Shown one piece after another: positions 1 through 8,500 of a stretch of 11,899 bases of DNA. Positions within the stretch are counted from its first letter, which is position 1, and each line of letters opens with the position of its first letter. The stretch is from Bacteroidota bacterium. Its GTDB lineage: Bacteria > Bacteroidota > Bacteroidia > Chitinophagales > Chitinophagaceae. The stretch spans positions 1 to 11,899 of the forward strand of contig CANHJA010000053.1 of the NCBI GenBank assembly GCA_947460795.1. The letters run 5' to 3'. Under the pieces are notes generated by a model. The model saw nothing but the letters and a program-made list of their open reading frames with translations, had not been told where the DNA came from and made no database searches. The translations under genes and the position numbers were made by a program.

Positions 1-2049
1 AGAAAAAACAAATGGGAAGCGCCCGTGATGTCTATTGTGAGTTTGGTTCAAATAATATTGAGCTCAATGTTGATTGGATTGTATTTCTTTGGTGAAAAAG
101 TAGGAAGTTCTCCTTTTCTTTTATTGAGAGATCAAATGAGCAATGCGCCAATATTTTCTCAACCGAATTATTTAGATTTTATTCAAGATGGGAATGGCTT
201 AAACCCATTGTTGCAAAATTATTGGATGGTAATACATCCTCCTATTTTATTTTTAGGCTTTGCATCTACCCTATTTCCTTTTGCATACGCTTTAGCTGCA
301 CTTTGGAAAAACGATTATGAAGACTTAACTCCTTCTCTATTACGTTGGTCTGTTTTCTCTGGAATGATTTTAGGAACAGGTATTATGATGGGTGGTGCTT
401 GGGCATATGAGAGTTTAAACTTCGGTGGATATTGGGCTTGGGATCCTGTAGAAAATGCCTCGTTAGTACCATGGATCATCATGATAGCAGGTATGCATAC
501 TACGATGATTTATAAAGCTACTGGCTACTCGTTGAAATCTACTTTGTTGTTTTTTATATTCTCATTTTCACTGGTTTTATATTCTACATTTTTAACCCGA
601 ACGGGTATTTTAGGAGAAACATCCGTTCATGCATTTACTGGTGAAGGGCAATCCATATTTTATCATTTGATATTATTTGTATTTTTATTTTTAGGATTAG
701 GACTCTTTTTATTTTTTAAAAATTTCAAAAAAATTCCAGACCATAAAAAAGAAGAGGAAGCACTTGCTTCAAGAGAATTTTGGATGTTTATAGGCGCCTT
801 GGTTTTAATGATTTCAGTTGTCCAAATTACATACACAACATCAATGCCGGTTTGGAACAAAATGTTTGGAACAAAGCTAACCATTACTGACCCTGTAACA
901 CATTATAACAAAATTCAAATTTGGATCACATTGATTGTATTATTAGGGACAGCACTCATTCATTATTTGAAATTCAAAGACAGTAATTTGAAAGAAGTTG
1001 CTAAAAAAATTGCAATCCCTACAATTATTTCTTTAGTGCTAACCATTTTGATTGCTTACTTGCAAGAATTTACAAGATTCCCATTTCAATTATTTTTATT
1101 TGCCTCAATACTTACCGTTGTTGCCAATTTATTTTACATCATCAATGTTATTCAATGGAAAGCGATTAAATGGGGAGGTTCTATTGCCCATATTGGCTTC
1201 GGATTGATGATGATTGGCATCTTAATTTCTGGTTACAATAAACGCGTTATTTCTATCAATCGTTTAGGGGTAGATTTTGAAATGGGGAAGAAAACAAAAG
1301 AAGAAAATAAAAAAGAGAGTCGAGAAAATATTCTGCTTTTTAAAAATATTCCGGTAACAATGAACAGCTATTACTTAACCTATTTAGGTGATACTGTTGC
1401 AGAACCCAATCATTATTACAATATTCAATTTGTAAAAAGAGAAAAAGATACAGGAAGAATAACTGAGCAATTTATACTGAAACCCAACGCACAGATAAAT
1501 CCTAAAATGGGATTGGTTTCTAGCCCAGATACTCGACATTATCTTACTCATGACATCTTCACGTACATCACTTCTACAGTAGATAAATCGAAAAACAAAG
1601 ACACTACAAGCTATCAATCAAAAAATGTAAAAATTGGAGATAGCATTTATTTCTCGAATGGTTTCATATTATTTAAAGGATTTGAAACTGCTATTGCTAA
1701 TAAAAATTATTCGGCTCAAACAGGAGATATTGCGGTAGCTGCCAATTTAGAAGTACATGACTTAACGGGGAAAATTTTAACTTCAAAACCACTTTATGTG
1801 ATCAGAAATCAGGATGAAGTATTCATTGAAGATACCGTTAAAGAGTATAACTTATTTACTAGATTGTCTAAAATACATCCAGATGATGGAACTGCTATTG
1901 TAGATATTAAACAACCAAGCGCAATGAACGATTATGTGATCATGAAAGCGATTTTATTCCCATATATCAATGTTTTATGGATAGGAACTGTTATTATGAT
2001 TATTGGATTTGGGATCAGTCTTTTAAAGAGATATTCTATAAATAAATAA
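1..2049 (+). CDS. ccmF: Cytochrome c haem lyase subunit CcmF (5' end cut by window)
   Basis: Membrane protein of the haem-lyase step of System I cytochrome c maturation, which attaches haem to CxxCH motifs of apocytochromes outside the inner membrane. The reading frame is open from base 1 (it begins RKNKWEAPVM), so the real start lies upstream and roughly the first 100 residues are missing; 682 codons are visible. The tryptophan-rich WWD haem-handling motif is at about nt 391-471 (core GGYWAWDPVENASLVPW). All four histidines expected from the family are visible: IHPP (nt 235-237), GMH (496-498), SVHAF (628-630) and IAHIG (1189-1191). By analogy to E. coli CcmF, the first and third are periplasmic haem ligands and the others transmembrane ones. 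Multiple hydrophobic segments run to about nt 1250, then a soluble, probably periplasmic domain (about 1260-1930) and a last membrane helix (about 1950-2025). Other ccm genes are presumably upstream, outside the window. Confidence in the family is high. Confidence 0.95.
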   Translation, partial: RKNKWEAPVMSIVSLVQIILSSMLIGLYFFGEKVGSSPFLLLRDQMSNAPIFSQPNYLDFIQDGNGLNPLLQNYWMVIHPPILFLGFASTLFPFAYALAALWKNDYEDLTPSLLRWSVFSGMILGTGIMMGGAWAYESLNFGGYWAWDPVENASLVPWIIMIAGMHTTMIYKATGYSLKSTLLFFIFSFSLVLYSTFLTRTGILGETSVHAFTGEGQSIFYHLILFVFLFLGLGLFLFFKNFKKIPDHKKEEEALASREFWMFIGALVLMISVVQITYTTSMPVWNKMFGTKLTITDPVTHYNKIQIWITLIVLLGTALIHYLKFKDSNLKEVAKKIAIPTIISLVLTILIAYLQEFTRFPFQLFLFASILTVVANLFYIINVIQWKAIKWGGSIAHIGFGLMMIGILISGYNKRVISINRLGVDFEMGKKTKEENKKESRENILLFKNIPVTMNSYYLTYLGDTVAEPNHYYNIQFVKREKDTGRITEQFILKPNAQINPKMGLVSSPDTRHYLTHDIFTYITSTVDKSKNKDTTSYQSKNVKIGDSIYFSNGFILFKGFETAIANKNYSAQTGDIAVAANLEVHDLTGKILTSKPLYVIRNQDEVFIEDTVKEYNLFTRLSKIHPDDGTAIVDIKQPSAMNDYVIMKAILFPYINVLWIGTVIMIIGFGISLLKRYSINK

Positions 2050-2066
2050 ATTTCAAAAAAATATTA

Positions 2067-2074
2067 TATATTTA
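2067..2074 (+). promoter_or_regulatory. Possible -7 element of the EGF-lipoprotein gene
   Basis: TATATTTA matches the Bacteroidota -7 consensus TAnnTTTG at seven of eight positions. It lies between the ccmF stop and the ATG at 2099, which would give a leader of roughly 20 nt. I see no convincing -33 TTG at the right distance, so readthrough from ccmF is equally possible. Confidence 0.25.
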
Positions 2075-2098
2075 CACTTGTTGAAAACGTTTTTTATT

Positions 2099-2638
2099 AT
2101 GAAAAATATAATCATTACTTCTTTAAGCACTTTATTATTATTCAGCGCTGTATTATTTAATGCTTGCGAACCAGATATCTGTAAAAACGTAAGTTGTGCC
2201 TATGGAGGAACTTGCAAAGACGGAAGTTGTATGTGTCAAACAGGTTATGAAGGCGAACACTGCGAGACGATTACCCGAGAAAAATTTTTAGGCATTTGGA
2301 ATGTTAATGAAGATGGAACCATAACTCCAGTATCCCAATATGCGATTAATATAAAAACTGGAGACAAAATCAATGAAGTAAAAATTGATAATTTTCAAAA
2401 TAAATTTACAGAACCTGTAATAGGAATTGCTTACAAAGATACTCTGACAGTGCCTTTGCAAATATTTTCAAACGGATATAAAGTAGAAGGTTGGGCTACC
2501 ATTACTGATACGAACCCTTTAAATCAACATTATTTTCAGCATGCTGTAATGAGTTTTTACTACAAAGTAACAGATAACAATGGCTTCGTGAACGAATTTG
2601 GTTCTGGCTCAGCATTGCCATCTTTGTGGAGTAAATAA
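2099..2638 (+). CDS. Small lipoprotein with one EGF-like domain
   Basis: Predicted lipoprotein of 179 residues. Starting at ATG 2099 gives a compact signal peptide (MKN, then a hydrophobic stretch) ending in FNAC with Cys23 as the lipidation site; a TTG at 2078 would only add seven residues and is less likely. Directly after the lipidated Cys comes one EGF-like module, residues 28-55, with six cysteines (28, 33, 39, 44, 46, 55) and the typical YGGTC and CxxGYEGxxC pattern. The remaining 120 or so residues contain alternating hydrophobic and polar stretches suggestive of a beta-rich fold, with no motif I recognise. Proteins with this layout are common in Bacteroidota and are generally uncharacterised. 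The gene starts 49 nt after ccmF and ends at a strong terminator, so it may be co-transcribed with ccmF, but no functional link is evident. Surface or periplasmic exposure is inferred. Confidence 0.85.
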   Translation: MKNIIITSLSTLLLFSAVLFNACEPDICKNVSCAYGGTCKDGSCMCQTGYEGEHCETITREKFLGIWNVNEDGTITPVSQYAINIKTGDKINEVKIDNFQNKFTEPVIGIAYKDTLTVPLQIFSNGYKVEGWATITDTNPLNQHYFQHAVMSFYYKVTDNNGFVNEFGSGSALPSLWSK

Positions 2639-2657
2639 TTTTATAAAAAATCTTTTT

Positions 2658-2689
2658 AAAGTCCTTGCCTCAACAGCAAGGATTTTTTT
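2658..2689 (+). terminator. Intrinsic terminator after the EGF-lipoprotein gene
   Basis: Perfect 7-bp stem TCCTTGC (2662-2668) / GCAAGGA (2676-2682) with loop CTCAACA, followed by seven T (2683-2689). The stem can extend through AAAG pairing with the T run. It sits 20-50 nt after the stop codon at 2638 and separates this gene from the DAHP synthase gene. Confidence 0.88.
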
Positions 2690-2767
2690 ATTCCCTACAT
2701 ATGATATAAAAAGTAGTCTTTATCAATAACCTATTTACAAAAAAACACCTTATTTTAAATTATAATT

Positions 2768-2797
2768 TTCGCACTTAATATCTACGAATTATCTTTA
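2768..2797 (+). promoter_or_regulatory. Probable promoter of the DAHP synthase gene, giving a leaderless mRNA
   Basis: TTC (2768-2770), 19 nt, then TATCTTTA (2790-2797) resembles the Bacteroidota pattern TTG-N19-TAnnTTTG with one mismatch in each box. Only four bases (CACA) separate the -7 box from the ATG at 2802, so transcription would begin at or next to the start codon. The same box, spacing and ATG occur before the GH92 gene on the other strand. The rest of the 163-nt gap from 2639 holds the terminator and nothing else recognisable. Confidence 0.45.
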
Positions 2798-2801
2798 CAC
2801 A

Positions 2802-3848
2802 ATGAACATCTTTTCTCAATCAAACCCATTTATTATTGCCGGACCTTGTGCTGCAGAAGATGAAGAACAAATGCAAAACATTGCCCATTCATTTAAAAAC
2901 ACTGCCGTAAATATGATTAGAGCAGGTGTTTGGAAACCACGATCTAAGCCTGGTTTTTTTGAGGGAAGAGGAGAAATTGCGTTGCAATGGTTGCAAACCG
3001 TTAAAGAAATTTCTGGTAAAAAAGTATGTACAGAGATTGCCACACCAGAACAAATTGAGTTGGCGTTAAAATATGATTTAGATGCGGTTTGGATAGGAGC
3101 AAGAACCACCGTGAACCCTTTCGTGGTGCAAGAACTGGCAGATGCTTTAAAAGGTAGTAAAATAGCTGTTTTAGTTAAAAATCCAATTAATCCAGATATT
3201 GAACTTTGGAGTGGTGCAATAGAGCGCATTCAAAAAGCTGGCATAGAAAATTTAGCCGCCATTCATAGAGGATTTTCGTCCTACGACTCCACTTCAAAAT
3301 ATAGAAACAAACCCAATTGGGCAATTCCGATTGAACTAAAACGCAGGTATAAAGAATTGCCAATATTTTGCGATGCGAGCCATATTTGCGGAAGCATTGA
3401 ACTGATTCCGAGCATCTCTCAACGCGCATTGGATTTAGATTTTGATGGATTGATGCTTGAAACACATCCAAATCCTGCAGCTGCTTTAAGCGATGCGAAG
3501 CAACAATTAACTCCTGCTGCCCTATTTGATTTAATTTCTAAATTGACCATTCGTGAACCAATTGACGGTTCTACTCAAGATGAAATTGAACACATCAGAC
3601 AAATCATAGATTCATTAGATGCAGAAGTGGTAGATTTAATTGGGAAAAGAATGGATATCGTAAAATCATTGGCTATTTTAAAAAATAAAAACAACATGCC
3701 AATTTACCAAGTTGATAGATGGTCTGAAATTATTGAATCTCGAACAAATTGGGGTAAAAAAAATGATTTGGATGCGGATTTTTTGTTGAAGTTATTTGAA
3801 TTAATACATGACAAATCCATCAAAACCCAAATACAAATTAAAAATTAA
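2802..3848 (+). CDS. Bifunctional DAHP synthase / chorismate mutase (type II)
   Basis: Fusion enzyme of 348 residues in the shikimate pathway. Residues 1 to about 250 are a KDO8P-synthase-like (type I-beta) DAHP synthase that joins phosphoenolpyruvate and erythrose 4-phosphate. The four expected metal ligands are visible: Cys16 in AGPCA, His194 in CDASH, Glu220 in ETHPNP and Asp231 in SDAKQQL. The substrate-binding KPRSKPGFFEG (45-55) and IHRGFSS (154-160) are also present. Residues about 260-345 form an AroQ-type chorismate mutase helical domain, with the expected active-site Arg266, Arg283, Lys294 and the DRW segment at 305-307. In Bacteroidota such fusions allow the mutase domain to mediate feedback (prephenate in the characterised Prevotella enzyme); that regulation is assumed here. 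The gene stands alone among unrelated neighbours, with a terminator before it. Start at ATG 2802 is well supported by the family N-terminus. Confidence 0.96.
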   Translation: MNIFSQSNPFIIAGPCAAEDEEQMQNIAHSFKNTAVNMIRAGVWKPRSKPGFFEGRGEIALQWLQTVKEISGKKVCTEIATPEQIELALKYDLDAVWIGARTTVNPFVVQELADALKGSKIAVLVKNPINPDIELWSGAIERIQKAGIENLAAIHRGFSSYDSTSKYRNKPNWAIPIELKRRYKELPIFCDASHICGSIELIPSISQRALDLDFDGLMLETHPNPAAALSDAKQQLTPAALFDLISKLTIREPIDGSTQDEIEHIRQIIDSLDAEVVDLIGKRMDIVKSLAILKNKNNMPIYQVDRWSEIIESRTNWGKKNDLDADFLLKLFELIHDKSIKTQIQIKN

Positions 3849-3870
3849 TCCTTTCGCATCTTTAAAATCA

Positions 3871-3900
3871 TTGATGTTCTTTAATATTGAATTATATTTG
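3871..3900 (+). promoter_or_regulatory. Bacteroidota-type sigma promoter for the methyltransferase gene
   Basis: TTG (3871-3873), exactly 19 nt, then TATATTTG (3893-3900). Both boxes match the consensus TTG / TAnnTTTG perfectly. Transcription is expected to start near 3905, giving a leader of about 34 nt to TTG 3939 or 64 nt to ATG 3969. This is the best promoter match in the window. Confidence 0.65.
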
Positions 3901-3938
3901 ATTTTTGACAAAATACTTTCATTATAAAAAATTAAACT

Positions 3939-4736
3939 TTGGCATTAGAACATCATAGTAACCATAAAATGCGTTTTGATCAACAAGTTGACAATTCACT
4001 CAATTATGTTTTACCATTTATTGAAAAAACAGTAGAAATAAAATCCGGAACCAGAATACTTGAAATTGGATGTGGAGAAGGAGGCGTTTTAAAACCTTTT
4101 ATTGATAGAAATTGTGCTTGTACGGGTGTTGACTTAGATAAAATCAGGATTGATTTAGCACATAATTTCTTGCAAAATGAAATTGATTCCAATAAAGCAA
4201 CTTTTCTTTTAAAAAATGTTTATGACGATGATTTTCAAACTAAATACAAAAATTATTTTGATTTAATCATCCTAAAAGATGTGATAGAACATATCCCTAA
4301 TCAAAATGATTTTATTCCATACCTGAAAATTTTATTAAAGGACAAAGGGCAGATATTTTTTGGATTTCCGCCTTGGTATATGCCTTTTGGTGGACATCAG
4401 CAAGTTGCACATAAAAAATGGACCTCTAAATTGCCCTATTATCACATTTTACCAATGCCAATTTACAAAGCAATTTTAAAGTTAGCAGGCGAAAATGAAG
4501 ATAAAATAAATGAATTAGTGGAAATAAAAGAATGTGGAATAACTATCGAGAGATTTGAACGCATTGCCAAAGCCAGTGGATTTAATATTATTAATAAACA
4601 ATGGTTTCTAATAAACCCCATTTATAAATTTAAATTTGGATTAAAACCAAGAAAACAATTTTGGCTTTTTGGAGCGATCCCTTTTCTTCGTAATTTTTTG
4701 ACCACTTGTGCCTATTATACGATTCAAAAACATTAA
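3939..4736 (+). CDS. Class I SAM-dependent methyltransferase
   Basis: Rossmann-fold methyltransferase of 265 residues (TTG start) or 255 (ATG 3969). Motif I is LEIGCGEGG (41-49) and the acidic residue ending strand beta-2 is Asp65 in GVDLD. Motif IV/V is FDLIILKDVIEHIP (107-120), with the helix IEHI typical of the Methyltransf_11/UbiE-like group. A distinctive FPPWYMPFGGHQQ segment (143-155) and an aromatic, basic C-terminal part (about 170-265) probably shape the acceptor site; I cannot name the acceptor. The closest in-frame upstream stop is at 3933, so only TTG 3939 or ATG 3969 are possible starts. The EHHSNHK stretch before the ATG looks like genuine protein, so I favour TTG without certainty. 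It has its own promoter. The presence of cell-envelope genes nearby does not establish its substrate. Confidence 0.9.
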   Translation: MALEHHSNHKMRFDQQVDNSLNYVLPFIEKTVEIKSGTRILEIGCGEGGVLKPFIDRNCACTGVDLDKIRIDLAHNFLQNEIDSNKATFLLKNVYDDDFQTKYKNYFDLIILKDVIEHIPNQNDFIPYLKILLKDKGQIFFGFPPWYMPFGGHQQVAHKKWTSKLPYYHILPMPIYKAILKLAGENEDKINELVEIKECGITIERFERIAKASGFNIINKQWFLINPIYKFKFGLKPRKQFWLFGAIPFLRNFLTTCAYYTIQKH

Positions 4737-4790
4737 CATAATCACTACAAAGTAAATTTCATTTTCACACAGTTTTCACATTTCTTTTTT

Positions 4791-4798
4791 AATCTTTG
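4791..4798 (+). promoter_or_regulatory. Possible -7 element upstream of lolA
   Basis: AATCTTTG matches TAnnTTTG at seven of eight positions and would start a transcript near 4804, leaving a leader of about 33 nt. No -33 TTG lies at the right distance, so support is weak. Confidence 0.3.
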
Positions 4799-4836
4799 CG
4801 CATTATTAAAAGTCTATAAAGACACAAAAAACATAC

Positions 4837-5478
4837 ATGAAAAATATATTCATTACAGCTAGTTTATTATTTATTAGTATTTTCTCAAATGCTCAAGGGG
4901 ATGCTAAAGCGAAAGCTATTTTAGACAAAGTGAGTGCCAACGTAAAATCGTTGAAATCATTAAAAGCTAACTTCTCCATTACTATTACAGGTGCTAAAAC
5001 AAAAGCACAAACAAAAAGTGGAACCGTTAACATGAAAGGAAATAAATACTTTATCACACTTTCTGGCCAAGAAATTTATTGTGACACAAAAACAATTTGG
5101 ACTTACATGAAAGAAAGCAATGAAGTTCAAATAAATAGTTTTGACCCGAATGAAAACTCATTTACACCTTCAAAATTATTTACCAATTTTTATGACAAAG
5201 AATATACCTACAAATATGCAAATTCAACCATGTTGGGCGGTAAAAAAGTGGATGTTATTTTATTGACACCAACCAATAAAGCAAAACAATATTCTAAAAT
5301 AGAATTAATGATAGACCAAGCAAAGAATGTTGTTGCTGGCGGTAAGATGTATGAAAAAAATGGCAACGTTTATTCATATTCAGTAAGTGGTTATACACCA
5401 AACCCTGTTTTAGCAGATAACCTTTTTATATATGATGCAAGAAAACATCCTAAAGCAGAAGTAGTCGATTTGCGATAA
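4837..5478 (+). CDS. lolA: Outer membrane lipoprotein carrier protein LolA
   Basis: Periplasmic protein of 213 residues in the LolA family, which ferries lipoproteins released from the inner membrane to the outer membrane. A clear signal peptide (MKN, hydrophobic core, SNA cleavage after residue 19) leads into a helix with KAILDKVSANVKSLKSLKANF (27-47), the usual opening of this family. An open half-barrel of alternating strands follows: SGTVNMKGNKYFI, then GQEIYCDTKTIWTYM, then NEVQINSF. The middle segment FTPSKLFTNFYDKEYTYKY is also typical of the Bacteroidota branch, and the C-terminal strands include NGNVYSYSVSGY. Length fits the family. It ends just before a heptad-repeat block and a bidirectional terminator. 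In Bacteroidota LolA is often found alone rather than with lolB, and the same is seen here. The exact ligand cannot be read from sequence. Confidence 0.9.
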   Translation: MKNIFITASLLFISIFSNAQGDAKAKAILDKVSANVKSLKSLKANFSITITGAKTKAQTKSGTVNMKGNKYFITLSGQEIYCDTKTIWTYMKESNEVQINSFDPNENSFTPSKLFTNFYDKEYTYKYANSTMLGGKKVDVILLTPTNKAKQYSKIELMIDQAKNVVAGGKMYEKNGNVYSYSVSGYTPNPVLADNLFIYDARKHPKAEVVDLR

Positions 5479-5487
5479 TTTCAAATT

Positions 5488-5510
5488 GATGCCAGATGTT
5501 CGATGGCAGA
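5488..5510. repeat. Heptad array (GATGnnn x3) after lolA
   Basis: Three consecutive 7-nt units, GATGCCA, GATGTTC and GATGGCA, start nine bases after the lolA stop codon. TGCCA (5490-5494) and TGGCA (5504-5508) also form a small inverted repeat. The same 7-nt period appears at three sites inside the GH92 gene. The block is outside coding sequence. Confidence 0.6.
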
Positions 5511-5520
5511 AGTACAATAA

Positions 5521-5552
5521 AAAAAGTCAGATTCAAACGAGTCTGACTTTTT
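5521..5552. terminator. Bidirectional intrinsic terminator between lolA and the GH92 gene
   Basis: AAAAA (5521-5525), stem GTCAGATTC (5526-5534), loop AAAC, stem GAGTCTGAC (5539-5547) with one G-T pair, then TTTTT (5548-5552). The A and T runs flank the stem on each side, so it can stop transcripts from both convergent genes. Confidence 0.88.
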
Positions 5553-5578
5553 TCTTTTAATGATTTCGAACAGTTACA

Positions 5579-8500
5579 TTACTCAACAATAAACTCATCA
5601 ATAAATATAAACGTAGGATTCCCTCTGCCTTCATGCCATTGAGGCATAGGACCAAAATTTTGGGCAACCATTTTCACGAATTTCGATGTTTGATGTTCGA
5701 TGTTTAATTTTTGCAATGCGATTTTGTTTACATCGAACATCGATATACTTGCCTCATTTGCATGATCCGATTTATTGGTAGAAATGGTTTCCACCAACGT
5801 CCAGTTAATAGAATCATTGCTTACATAAAAAGAAACCACTTTAGGATAAAAAATCCAAGCATTTTGATCTTCCAAAAAATTAGTTGCTATTTTTTTAATA
5901 GCTGTTGGTTTATCCAAAGCCATGATCACTTCTACATCTTCACCTTGATATCCTTGCCAATCGCCAGCTCTCCAATTGAGCTTGCCATAAATTCCATCCA
6001 TTAAGCCTTCTGCCCCACCTGCATGATAGGAAGGATTGTATTGATTCTGTAATATGATTTTTCTATCGGTTGGAAGTTTGGTAAACTCCGCTGTTTGAAT
6101 ACGAGATTTAGAACTAAACCCGTTTTTTAAAGTAGCATAAAATTTGAAATTCGTATTATCAGTGATTTGTACGGGCTTAGTATACAATTTATAATCACCG
6201 TTATTTGTTGAATAAAAAATATCTACATCATCATGTCCAAAGCCATTTTTTGCAACACCAAATTCAATCAAAGTGCTATTTTTAAAAATGCTTTTATGAG
6301 GTAAAATATAGGGAATTGAATTGAATCCTTTAGCGCTTGCAATACCGCAACCAGCAGTATTAAAAACCATCGAATTTATTTTAATTTTCTTTTCTAATTG
6401 TAAATCAGCATGACTTATTTCGTTGTCAAAACCATTGTTACAAAATGATTTATATTTCGACTTTGAAGTGTCTATTTTATTAATTTCAGTTTTATTATTT
6501 AAAATAATTTTATCAAATAGTGGTTCTGTAATCGTGTATTTATTATTTCCTGGGCAAGTAGGATAAACTCCAATTGACTTTAACACATACCAAGCACTCA
6601 TTTGACCACAATCTTCATTCCCAATTAAACCATCTGGCGAATTTTTATAAAACTCATTTGCTATTCTGTTGGTTATTTCTGTTTCTTTTGATTGATTTTG
6701 TGCATATCGATACAAAAAAGCGATGTGGTGACTTGGTTCATTTCCATGTGCATATTGTCCAATCAATCCAGTAATATCAGCTTGTTCACGGCCTTCTGTC
6801 TTCTCTTTAGCTGAAAATAAATTATCTAAATTCTTTTCAAAATTTTGAACCATCCCACTGATCCCTATTAATTTTTCCATTTCATGGGGCACATAAAAAC
6901 TATACTGCCAACTATTCGCTTCTGTATAATTATTATCAACCGTGTAAGGTGAAAATGGCTCATATAAGGTGCCATTTTTTCGAGCTCTCATAAAACCTGT
7001 CGTGGGATCATACACATTCATCCAATTATGGCTTCTGTTGGTATAATATTCGTAATCTTTTTTCTTCCCTAATGCATTGGCCATTTGTGCAATACACCAA
7101 TCATCATAAGCATATTCTAACGTCTTGCTCACACTTTCATGCGAATCATCACTTCGTACATATCCATAACGATTGTAGCTTTCTAATGCATCCGCATCTG
7201 CACATCGTTGTTTGGCAATATCCTTCATTTTGATGTCAGATGTCAGATATCGGTTGTCGGCATTTTTAACATTCGTTAAGCCATATGATTTGCCGATTAT
7301 ATAATCGCTTTCTTGTGTGGCAATATCCTTCATCGCTTCAAATGCTTTATTGACATCATAATCTCTAATGCCTTTATTATATGCATCCCAAATAACACTC
7401 ACTACATGATAACCAATCATGCAATTCGTCTCATTGCTACTTAATTCCCATACAGGCAAACGTCCAACTTGTTCATATTGTTTGATGAAGGTATTGATAA
7501 AATCGTTTGTTCTTTTTTTATCAATGATTGTCAACAATGGATGCAACGCTCTGTAAGTATCCCACAAACTAAAAACAGAATAATAATTAAATTTTCCTTG
7601 TGTGTTGTAAATTTTATCATCACGTCCTCTGTATCGTCCGTCCACATCATTAAATATAGATGGATGAATCATGCAATGGTAAAGAGCGGTATAAAAAATT
7701 ACCATTTTCTCCTGAGAACTTGTGCTATTCTGTATTTGGGAAATTTTAATTTTAGACAATTCTTTTTGCCATTCTTGCTCACATGATTTTCGATACCAAT
7801 CAAAATCCCAATTATCTTTTGGCATTTCCTTTGCCAAATTTAAATGAGCGCCTTCTTCATCAACACCACTAATAGCTACTTTCACTTCTATATTTGGATT
7901 GGCAATGACTGTTTTATCTTTTTGAAATTTAATAATGCATTGTTGCGAATTTTCTAAATGCAATGCATTAGAAAGATTGCCTTTTTTATTTTCTTCATAC
8001 TGAATACTTTCAATTGGTTTAGAAAATTTTATTTCAAAATAAACTTTTTGATTTTTTGCCCATGCTTTTGAAAAACGATACCCTTTAATTGTGAAATCAT
8101 CTATTTGCAACATTCTACTATCTAACAATTCATCTCGATGTTTTAAATCTAATACTACATATTGTTCAGCATTAATTGGATATTTATATCTATGATAGCC
8201 TCCATGAAGCGTACTTGTTAGTTCTACTTTGACTTGTGGATCATCCAAAAAAACTTCATAATACCCTGCATGAGCTTTCTCTCTTCCATGAGAAAATTTT
8301 GAGGCATATTGATAGTTATCTAATTTCATTTCCTTAGTTACGGGCATTAAAAGAATATCGCCATAATCACTGCAACCAGTTCCACTTAAATGGGTATGAC
8401 TGAATCCATAAATTACTGAATCAGAGTGATGGTAGCCACTGCATCCATCCCAACCCTCCAAACGAGTATCGGGGCTAACTTGACAAGCTCCAAATGGCAT

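Noticed and set aside
2816..3229. Open frame of 137 codons on the minus strand
   Set aside because: It lies entirely within the DAHP synthase domain, whose motifs are unmistakable; the antisense frame has no recognisable features.
5711..6004. Open frame of 97 codons on the + strand opposite the end of the GH92 gene
   Set aside because: It lies antisense to the F5/8-like domain and has no start context or motif.
7469..7786. Open frame of 105 codons on the + strand
   Set aside because: It is antisense to the GH92 catalytic region and has no family resemblance; it is a shadow frame.
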